Notes under the pieces: generated by a model
Databases searched by the model: none
What the model was told of the DNA's origin: nothing
What the model saw: the letters and a program-made list of their open reading frames with translations, nothing else
Shown here: positions 26,330-36,206 of the stretch, piece after piece
Position numbering within the stretch: the first letter of the stretch is position 1
How the letters are laid out: each line of letters opens with the position of its first letter
Assembly: GCA_949358305.1 (NCBI GenBank)
Contig: OX442315.1
Coordinates: 18,564,427 to 18,628,426 of the forward strand
Reading direction: 5' to 3'
Length of the DNA: 64,000 nt
DNA from: Strigamia acuminata
Taxonomy: Eukaryota > Arthropoda > Chilopoda > Geophilomorpha > Linotaeniidae
Made by a program: the position numbers and the translations under genes

Positions 26330-27518
26330 ACTTTAAAGTCTATATATATACATATACATATATATATTTAAGAAGTATTGTTTATTTGACGCCCCTTCTA
26401 CTCTTATTTATTCATAAATGTAATGTTAGATGATAATTTTCAATCAAAAGATGTACACGTCCCGTATAAAAGATATTAAATGCTTTTTTGTTGTATTTTT
26501 GTTAAATGCATTTCTACATTCTCATGAAATTTTTTTAAGAGACAACACGCTCGATGTTTATCAAAATCACAAAAAAAATATTTGCTGGTGGATATTGCAA
26601 GACGCAAATTAGGAAAAGAGTCTCCTCTTTTAATCAACGAACCTAATTCCTTTTAATTCCTTACCCCATAGGGTGTGGTCCAGGTATACAGCGTAAGAAT
26701 GGATGCTCCAATTACTCCTCTAGTCCTTATAAGCATCCAGTAATGAAAAGTAATGGACAAATGTCAACACTACCGGGAAGTGTCATTGACACATTAGGAA
26801 ATCGCAGTTTTGCATCAAGTTGTAATTTAACTTGTTGTGAATTCATTTCCCTTTTTACCATTAAAAGAAAGTACATATAAGCACATTTAATTTCGTTCTA
26901 TCGTTACAACTCCTTAAGGAATATAAAGGGATTGGCATCGTAAGATTGTTCAATCCCAAAAAAATCCTCTTGATGAGATTAGAAAAGCACTAATAGAAAA
27001 AGTGAATCAAAAGATCAAAGAGAAAGGCAAACAAGTGGGAAAACAAGACCCCAACAACAAAATATATATATATTTATTTATTAATTTATTTTTTTTTAAT
27101 TTATTTTATATATAAAAGATTTGTAAATTTGAAATAAGACCAACTAATACTGTATTTTTAAGCTTGTTTTCATCTTCTCAGTGAAACAAATTTTGTCAAT
27201 ATTGATTACACCATTCATTCAGTGGTGCAAAACAGATTAGCTGATGATAAGAACTTGCGTGTTTGGTAATCCAATCCATAAAAGAAAAAAAATATTTTTT
27301 TTCCTTATTTGCACTCGCTTTTTCTTCCTTGAAAAATCTATCTTCAAGAGGATCGCGTGTTGGCACATTCAGCTTTGAACCAATAGATGCAATTGCCCCA
27401 GCCCCACATCCTTTATAATTAATACTTCAAACTCGAGCTATAAATCCTTACTTTTTTTTATCAAAAAGTAAATAATTCACTAAAAACTTGCATCTTCACT
27501 AATAACATCCATCTAAAT
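26330..27518. other. non-coding stretch, no supported gene
   Basis: AT-rich sequence with short simple repeats (TA/CATATA near 26341-26370 and 27060-27115). I see no exon or RNA gene. Confidence 0.5.
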
Positions 27519-28322
27519 CTATAGATTATAATAACTTTGTATGCGTGGCTTGTTTTTTGTAGCGTTCCACTGAGGAAATTCAACCGATGTTTGAAACCGA
27601 GGACTATCTCTCACGCCCGAATGTCGTTTCTTTCCGTTCGACAAATTATTACACATTTTTGTCGTTTCATCGTTACAATTCTCCACATCTAAATCATCAG
27701 TTTGATAAGCATCCATCATGTTGACCTCATACTCTTCTAAAACTCTTTGATAAGGAGCGTTGTTCGAGACCATCGTACAAAAAGATGGCCGAGGCTGAGT
27801 TAGGCGCACAAACATTTTTTTCACAGCAGGTGCCCTGATAAATAAAAAGATAAAAAATAATAAAAATTCACTCATAAGATAGCGTAACATTACACGTAAA
27901 TTAACGCGTGTTTACACTGCTAGTATACAAGTCGCATGGCAAGAGGTAATATGACAAAAACATAACAAATTGACACGTGACACATAATGTTCGATCCTCA
28001 TTATATATCGTTTCGTCCTCAATTATCTCGCATAAGTTTATTGATCCTCAATAAGAGAGAAACATAACAAAAAAATCATAATAGCATTTTTTCATTTACT
28101 ACACCTACGTGTTTTGCGAGGCAATATTAAAAGAGAATAAAGAAATGGTGGATTAAATTGAAATCAATTGGAATTTTATGGCCCGATTTCGATTTATTTC
28201 TAATTTATATAAAATTTATCAACCGACCTGCGATTTAAACGGCAACATAACGCTATGGTGAGAATAAGAAAAACTAAAACAGCTGCGCATGTCACTGTGA
28301 ATATTATTTCAGCTTGTTCCAT
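27519..28322 (-). CDS. small single-pass membrane protein, unidentified (136 aa)
   Basis: Two coding exons on the minus strand, 28322-28228 and 27834-27519, join in phase 2 to 137 codons including stop. The protein begins with MEQAEIIFTV, then a hydrophobic segment (about residues 7-27, VLVFLILTIALCC) followed by a basic stop-transfer CRLNRR. It therefore looks like a single-pass protein with a very short outside end and a cytoplasmic tail of about 105 residues. The tail is hydrophilic, with tyrosines in acidic or proline contexts (APYQRVLEEYEV, DAYQTDD), possible sorting or phosphorylation sites. The ATG follows a CAG acceptor, so a 5' untranslated exon probably lies upstream. The gene is tail-to-tail with nothing obvious and lies downstream of TTC21B on the same strand. 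Family not recognised. Confidence 0.7.
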
Positions 28323-29103
28323 TTAATAAATAACCTGCGGAAAGATGAAAACAGTAATTTTCAAACGTGCCCACCTGGCAATTTCATTATTTTACGACTT
28401 TAACTTACTTGATAAATAGGAAAGAATATTCATTGCTCGCCACGTAAACACGTATGGTACTTGAGTTTCACCGGAAATAAAGCTTAATGTTTCGGGAGAT
28501 GTTTAAGTAACAGCCACCTGTTGAACATCTGCAGTTTCTCGTATTAAAACTGAGTCAATATTTGAAATCAGCAATCTATACAATCTAAGTCCCATAAATT
28601 TTTACATCAGTTTCCATTTCGCGTTGGAGTAAAACAAATTGATGAGTAAAAATAAAACATGCTCAATGTAGTTGTAGCTGAGGAAATCAACAGGTAATTG
28701 GATGCAAAAAGTTGGAAAATAAATCAAGAGGAAACGCAACTCAAAAGGGTGAAAAATTCAAAAGCTCAAATTGATAGCAATTTCCTGTTGTAAAGGAAAT
28801 CCACTGTTTTCAGGGCGTTTTTATTTCACGTTTTATCTAATAATAAAATTCAAAACCCTAATAACACAAGGAAAATAAAATTTGCGCAATCAAAAAATAT
28901 ATCCAGTATATATATCCCGGTATATTAATTTTCAATAAATACAAACAATTATTTGCAGTTTGATGGACGAGGGTGCTTTTGCGTATTGACAAATATATAT
29001 TTTGTCTAAAACGAGTATTTATGCACATAGAAAACTAAATTTTGCAATTAAATGATCCTTTATGCACTTTAAAATGTATTTTTCGCTTAATAATAAGAAT
29101 GCT

Positions 29104-29362
29104 ATATTTTGCAACAATAACAATGGCACTTTTTTTGCAACAATAACAATGGTACTTTTTTTTGCAACAATAACAATGGCACTTTTTTTTTCAACAATAA
29201 CAATGGCACTTTTTTTGCAACAATAACAATGCCATTTTTGCCAAACAATAACAATGCCATTGTTTGTCAAACAATAACAATGCCATTGTTTGCCAAACAA
29301 TAACAATGCCATTGTTTGCCAAACAATAACAATGCCATTGTTTGCCAAACAATAACAATGCA
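29104..29362. repeat. ~26-bp tandem repeat of AACAATG(C/G)CA motifs
   Basis: Two related unit types follow each other: about four units of CAATAACAATGGCACTTTTT and about five of CAATAACAATGCCATTGTTT plus GCCAAA. The second type contains AACAATGCCATTGTT, an almost perfect palindrome, so the right half can form serial small hairpins. The minus-strand open frame across it is a by-product. Confidence 0.9.
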
Positions 29363-29524
29363 TTCTGCCTGAAATTTTTTTGTGCCTTAAGTGCTTACAA
29401 CAGCTCATTTTTGCACCTAACTGTTTTCTGAGAAAATCAATTGTTATTTTAAGTGGTGAAAAAACGGTGCATTTGTTTATTTCTATTCTTTACACAACTG
29501 TATGAAACAATCAAACAAACAGCA

Positions 29525-32500
29525 CTACACTCTCAGATTGGACCTTGATTTTTCTAGAATGTCTTTCCTTATTTTTGGATAACTTGGATATCTAGCCAAC
29601 ACCTAGAAACGATTCACGAAAGTACATTACAATCATTCACAACGACTATTTAAATCAAATGCACTCACAGCTTGACTGACATCAATTGCGTCGACATAAC
29701 GCTTTGCTTTCATATAATTAAAAGCTAATTTATACCCTGAGAGTTGATTTACAACTTTAGCAACACAATCTTTTACTCAAAACTCATCTTCCACTCACCT
29801 ATCGTTGGGTTGGCCTTGTTACTAAACTTCCATGCAAGTTCGTAATTGATCGCAGCATCTCTGTACGCTTGCTCCTTCTCCATGATGTAACCCATGTACT
29901 CGTAGGCTTTTGCGCAACTCTAAAAACAAACAAATCGAAATCAAAACGTTCGTGCCGTCTCATTCCAATGCGTCGTTTACTCGATTATGTTGAAGCACCC
30001 GTCTCAGTAATTCCGTAGCCATGTCGTATTTTCCTGACTGTGTATAAATGTCTGCTAAAAGCAACCACGAACGCTCAAGATCTTCTGCATCCTAAAAAAA
30101 ATGTAAAAAAAAAATTAAATTAAATTAAATTAAATAAAAACATTTTTCTTACTTCGAAATTCCAAGAATTTTTCGCAATTCGCTTTAATTGGTTTCTTGC
30201 ACGCGGCACTTGCTTCAAAAGCATGTACGCCGTTGCCATCCCCAAAATTACTCCCACGTGATCTCGCTAAACGGGTTAAGACAAAAAAGTTTTAGTTTAG
30301 TTTAGCTTTTTAAACGAAATAATGTTATCATATTTACAAAAATATCAGTGCTAGACATTTCCACAAATTCATTCAATGCCTTCTCTATTAATGATTTCTG
30401 CCTCGTTGCCAATAATAAAGTATTGCTTAAAATTAAGGGTGAGATGTCACAACCACCGGGGATCGTTTTCAATTCCTGGAAGAGAAAAACAATTTAATTA
30501 TTTAAATAAAGAAAAAAAATATCTAATTTAATAAAACTAATACTTTTAGCAGTTTATCAGCGGTGTTTAAAGCAGCTTCTTGGTAATCCAACCGATCAAA
30601 ACTTAATTAAAAACATAATTTTTGAGGTCAATCTTATGTTATTATTTCGTTGCAACTTTTTCGAGTAATACTTGGTTTCGGAGTCTTCAAACATCTGCCC
30701 TCCGAGAAGAATGTTATCAGGATTGAGTGAAATCTCAATCATACATCGTACCGCTCTCTGTCCCCATTCATTATCCTTCCTCGCTTTATTAAACAGCTTC
30801 AAAGCACCATTGGGATTTCCTACATACCTAATTCGAATAAAATAAAAATTAATTAATAAAAAATTGCATTATTTATAGTTATACCATTCGTAAAGAGCTT
30901 TGCAACAGTTGAATCCTGGTTCATTCACAGATCTAGACGAAAGATGCTCCGCGTGCTCCAAGTAGGTTATAACATCTTCAAATTTCCCCATTCGGCGAGC
31001 CAATTCGATCAACCTTGCCAGTGCATCGAACGAATCTAAATTAAATATGCTTTTTTTAAGATCAAATTAATACAACCATCCGATTCGTACCAGGTTTTCG
31101 ATCTAACAGTTGTTGAAAATGAAATAAAGCCGAGTCGTAATCGTTTTTGAAAAAATTTAAATTAGCCAGCATCTATTTAAATTAAAAATAAAAAATTTAA
31201 ATAAAGAACTTTTAAAAAACACACAAACCCTCCATTTAAAACAAATTAACAGCACTCACAACTGTAGCTGAATCATTCTCGTTGTCCTTTTTAAGTACAG
31301 CCATACATGTACTCTGAGAAGCGTCTAAATCTCCCACCACCATGTACAAATGTGCTAAATCAAGCATGGCTTGAGTATTTTTTTCATCACAATTCACTGC
31401 CTCTTTATAAAATGCAATTGCTTTATCAAATTCCTTTTGCTTGCTGGCATGCTCCGCTAAATTCGTGCACAACCTAAAAAATAATACAAATGATTTTTTC
31501 ATCCAGTAAAACGTCAACGTGTGCAATAATTACTTAGAAGCAAGTGTCATTTGCTCCGCAACAATATCAGGTTGTTCAATTGAAGCTTTTTTCAACACCC
31601 TTAATAATAAAAATAACAAAAAATAATAAAAATAATAATTGTCTGCTTTCAAAATGCTCTAATGAAACCTGTTCTGAACTTCCTTTGCTATCAGTAATGT
31701 TTTAATTGCGCTTGAGATATTCCCAGATTTTTGGTAGACTGTTGCCAATAACATGAGACTTTTGGATTCATTAATCATCGAGGCGAGGTCAGCATTTGAG
31801 TGTGCTAAAAAGAATTAATAAAAATCGTTAATTCATGTAAAAACTAAATTAAATCTCATAATATAACCTACACCGACTGGAATCTTGATCTAAGCTTTGA
31901 GTGAGCAACTTCTCCGCTTTATCGTATTGCTTTAGTCGCATATACAACTCGGCTAAGTCGTACCTAAATAGAAAACGCCAGTTTCATTGCGAATATCATA
32001 TATTTTGAATCTTACCTCATAAAACTTTGATCATCGCTTTTGATTGCTTCGTTGTAGTAATTTATAGCCTAAAATAATATAAACCGTCACATCAAAAGAT
32101 AAAAACACTCAAAAATTCATACTTTGCCGTAATTATGCGTTTTAATCAACGCTTGTCCTATTTTACTCGCTAATGTAGAATCATGCGGACTTTCTTTTAA
32201 TGCTTTCTCGTAATTTTCGATCGCCAATTCGGGTTCTTGAATGCTCATATACGCATCGCCGAGTAATATGTACGCGTGCGTATTTTTTGGAAATTTTTCT
32301 ATAATTTCTCTGTAACAGCTTGCGAACATTCTTTTATCTTTTTTGTGATGTAAGTAAATGTCAGCCATTTTTTCTCGTGCTTGCATGTAGAACGGATGAT
32401 TCGTCCCAATTGAACGTAATAAGTTCAATGCTCCATCAATATCGTCTCGACCCAACGCTAATTCGGCACTGGCTATTATAAAACGTGCTTCTTCAGGTGT

Positions 32501-35500
32501 CCCTGCGAAAAGCTTCTTAGCTTCTTCCATGGCTTTGCTAGCTTCAGTCTAAAATAATTAAATAAATAAATAAATAAATAAATAAATGAATAAATAAATA
32601 AATAAATAAACGGATGTCTTCTGATGTTACGTGTTGATTGAGTAAGCGATGAATTTCAGCCAATTCCAAATAAATCGAAGCTTTGTCCGTCGATGAAATT
32701 TCCGTACGAGTTTTCCTGGCTGAAGGCACCTCTGTATATTCATTTATGTGAAAAACGGTAAGTTTTAAGAATGTATTACTCACTGGAAGTTGTGTTAGCT
32801 TTCAATCCACTTAGATTTAACGCAACGTCAAGGATTTTTAAAGCTTCTTCCAAATCTCCTTCTTTTTTCCGCACTTGCGCTCTAATCATGTGGTAAAGTG
32901 GGTTGTCTCGAACTTCAAAATTGTAACCTAATCCGACTTCTAAGAAGTGAGAAGCTTGTTGATAATTGTCTTGATAAAGTTGGATCTGGAAAATTCAAAA
33001 ATAAATATATTTATTGATACAAAATAAAATGTAAAAACAAAAATACTTGTGCCATTAAGAGATAAGCGTCGGAGTAAGTTGAATTCACATTATCAATTAT
33101 ATGTTGCAAAGCGCTAGCCGCTGCCTTCGCATTGCCTGAAAAATAGAAAATAATCACAATTTTAATCGTCTCATTCACACGTTGAAATAAAAATTCCAAT
33201 TTACCCATTAAATATTTAATTTTTGCCAGCAAATACAATCCGTCCAGCATACCGGGACAAGCTTTGGTAACCGGTTCTAGAATGGCTAAACACTGTTTCA
33301 CAACAGTTGGTACACTTTGGCCTGGGTTTAGTGGCTGTTAGAATTAAAATTTAAGTAATTTATAATTTCTGTCAGAAAATTTGTGATATAATCTCCCAAC
33401 TTGGGTCGGTGCATACGACAGGTACTCCTTAACTAATAGCAGTAAAAAGTCAGGATTCAGAAGCAAATAATAGTTAATACCAAGTGGTAGTCCCTGAAAA
33501 ATAAACTTATTAAATACTGAATAATTTTGTTTTAAAAGAATAATCACTTTGAAAGTAGTCACGTGGGCATGAAAACTTTCATCAAGCAGTCTGATAATTT
33601 CGTCCGTGTTTTTCTTCCTCTGTTTAGCGAGGACAGCGTGAAGATATAAAAGTTCCTGGAAATAAATAAACACTTTTTTTAAGTAAAATTTACAATCAAC
33701 GTGTTTTAATAATTTAATTCTTACTGCTGACGGGCCGATACTCATTTGAATTTCTCTTAAAAATTCCAGTTGCTGCTCCGCAGTATCGAATTGACCTTCC
33801 ACGAGCTGACATGATACAATCCCTAAAATAACAAACAGAAATCAAATAAAAAATGAAAAACTTTGTTGAATAATTTTACCAGTTAGAGCTGCAACACTTG
33901 TGCCATCTAATTTAGTTGCATTTTTATAAAACTTTATCGCATCTTTTAATTTCAATTGCAGGAGACTCTGATAACCAAGCTCAGTCATAAACTCGGCGTT
34001 TTGATCATCCAATCGCACTGCTTGCTCAGTCATACTAAACGTCTGTTGCAAAATTCCGGGGTTTCGTCCGCACTGAGATATTTAAAATCATTTTTTTTAA
34101 TTTTAATTTTCTTTTTTACAAATTACAAATATATTTTTTACCAATCTGGAAAACAACTGGCCCGTTTGATAAAATAAATTGGCATTTTTAGGTTCGTACA
34201 GTTCCATTTCTCGATAGAAATCCGATATTTTTGAAGAAGCCTGAAATATAAATTGCAAAAATCAAAATTGTAATAAAATTAATGAAAATTTATATACTTC
34301 GTTGTAATTCCCCTCTCTGCAGATCACTTGTAAAATGCAAAAACGCTGAGCTTCTAAGCAGTGCGAGTCTATGTTAAGAATTCTATAAAATAAAATAATA
34401 AAACCAAACATTTCCAATTTCATTCACTTAAATTCACCTATGCGCGACATCAATCGTTTGTTCCCAGTCTTGTAAAGCAAGTAACATTTTCATTTTTTCT
34501 ACTAGTGCCGGTACAAACATTGGCATGAGGGCAATCATCTGATTAATGATTTCAACCGACCCGCTAAAGTTATTTTTTATTTCAAAATACTTTGCTTTTC
34601 CAAAAAGTGCATCCAAATCTTTCTTCCCATCTGCTGTGCTTAGAACGTTATCTAAATATTGAATTGCTGCTTTTCCTTTGTTGTCACGAGTCTCCTTGCT
34701 ACCCAAAAGTTCAATCCATCCTTTAATGATCAAACCCTAAATTTAAAATATAAAAGATAAAAATTAAAATATATGTTTTCATGAAATTATAAAATGTGTA
34801 CCACGCACCTCTTTAAATGAAGAATTCAACTTTAGCATTCGATCAATATATTCTCGCGCTTTGTCGTAACGAGCCGTATAAAACAAAAACACACCCGCAT
34901 AGTACAATGCCTAGAAAATATTCACATTTGACATTCATCGTTCGGTTTGCACAAATTAACTCACTTTCTCCGACGCTCGTTTTCGAAAGTCTTTCAACTT
35001 ATTATCTAATTCAGCAACTTTTTCTTTATCTAAAAATAAAAAAATCATCAAATTGAAACGAGTAAAATGATTTAAACTAGTTGTTTTGGTTCGGCATGAT
35101 TAGAAAGCAAACTTGCCAACAACTTTGAATTTTCGATGAGCATAAATGAGAGCTAGAATTACTCCTAGTGTAACCTCGGGATCATCTTGGACGGAACTCA
35201 GCTCACGAATGCCTTCTTGGACTCTACCTACGAATAAAATTTTCAAAAATTAGAAAAAGTTGTAAAATTTAAATTTGAATTTATTTTTTTTTAAATTAAA
35301 TTGTTACCTTCAACCACTAATCCCAATCCATAGTAAAATCTATACACAGAATCTCCTGGAAACTTTTTAAGTCCATCTGTAGCAGTCGTTTGCATACTTT
35401 GGTAATACTTTTCTCGGCAATAATAATTTATTTTTGCCTGTTTTAAAAATAAAATAAATTATACAATTAATGAGGTAACAACAGATACGATATTAATTCC

Positions 35501-35534
35501 AATTTGCCTTTAACAAAATGTTTGCGTCATTCAT
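29525..35534 (-). CDS. TTC21B: TTC21B / IFT139, tetratricopeptide subunit of the IFT-A complex (1331 aa)
   Basis: Intraflagellar transport protein of complex A, needed for retrograde ciliary traffic. I traced 32 exons (minus strand, high to low): 35534-35508, 35437-35308, 35227-35117, 35029-34965, 34910-34809, 34736-34438, 34382-34298, 34240-34142, 34072-33880, 33822-33725, 33655-33548, 33493-33401, 33334-33205, 33135-33047, 32985-32784, 32731-32631, 32548-32123, 32068-32016, 31963-31872, 31804-31669, 31599-31534, 31473-31260, 31172-31091, 31035-30885, 30827-30672, 30601-30544, 30475-30338, 30266-30153, 30091-29981, 29919-29799, 29736-29669, 29602-29525. These give 1332 codons with every junction in phase. 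The N-terminus ([12 protein letters not shown]), many TPR helices (e.g. [10 protein letters not shown]...[35 protein letters not shown]) and the C-terminus ([32 protein letters not shown]) match the vertebrate family, whose usual length is about 1316. Introns are mostly 50-100 bases. Introns 1 and 3 appear to use GC donors. Confidence 0.95.
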
Positions 35535-35649
35535 TTTGATTGCTGAACTGTATACTTATTCAATAATTATATTCATCAACTGTAAATAAATATTTTCTTA
35601 TGCATTTCGGTTGCGATGTTTGGTCGTCAAAACAAATGCTCGGGTAATC

Positions 35650-35823
35650 ATAAAACCTGGATCGCAGCATCAACAGGTGGATTCAAACTGAACTAAAGTA
35701 AAAACGAAGCAAAACCTTGTGAAGTAATAAAATAATTATTACAATCATTGAAAGTAAACATAAACCAAGTAAAAATTAATTTTTATTTATGCAATTCTCT
35801 AATATGAATTATAATTATAGCAG
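35650..35823. repeat. direct repeat A, left copy, beside TTC21B start
   Basis: Starts at TAAAACCTGGATCGCAGCAT and matches 39406-39584 almost base for base; the right copy has an extra CCGGT and minor changes. The two copies bracket the 3.6-kb segment with the second propeptide gene. The left copy lies 115 bases upstream of the TTC21B start and the right copy 135 bases upstream of the thyroglobulin-domain gene, so the ancestral unit was probably the shared upstream region of these head-to-head genes. Confidence 0.92.
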
Positions 35824-35830
35824 TTAATTT

Positions 35831-35956
35831 CTAATTATAAATACATTAAACTAAATAGCATTAAAACACACCTGCAAAAACTGTAATGTATTTCTAATTA
35901 GAAATACATTAAACTAAATGGCATTAATACACACCTGCATTAACAATGTATTTATA
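35831..35956. repeat. 63-bp unit duplicated in tandem
   Basis: CTAATTATAAATACATTAAA at 35831 recurs as CTAATTAGAAATACATTAAA at 35894, with the following ~45 bases (through ACACACCTGCA) also repeated. Two diverged copies, period 63. Confidence 0.85.
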
Positions 35957-36013
35957 AGTATTTTCATGCTGCACTGATTAGCTATAGCTCAATTAACGAG
36001 TGGAAAAATAATC

Positions 36014-36110
36014 CTATTTAAACTCGTCGGAATAGGCAGCATATCATATACCGTACACTCATTGTACACAGAAATTCAGTGCCAACATTGATCTTCAACT
36101 CGAAATACAG
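36014..36110 (+). promoter_or_regulatory. promoter and 5' untranslated exon of propeptide gene copy 2
   Basis: A TATTTAAA box at about 36014 is followed by an arthropod-type initiator candidate (TTCAGT near 36066). The sequence then reaches AAATACAG|GTAAAT, a good donor at 36110. The matching acceptor (CTTGAAG|GCAAAT) lies just before the ATG at 36207. This arrangement supports copy 2 as a complete, transcribed gene. Motifs are seen; start site is inferred. Confidence 0.5.
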
Positions 36111-36206
36111 GTAAATAACCATCTCTTTTTTTATTACATTTTGGAATGTTGCTCGGAATGTATACACTAAATTATTCTTGTTACTTTTTGAATCTTGAAG
36201 GCAAAT

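Noticed and set aside
29019-29408. Minus-strand frame rich in CYC/IVIV repeats, and a similar one at 17802-18102
   Set aside because: Products of tandem repeats with no start context, splice partners or domain.
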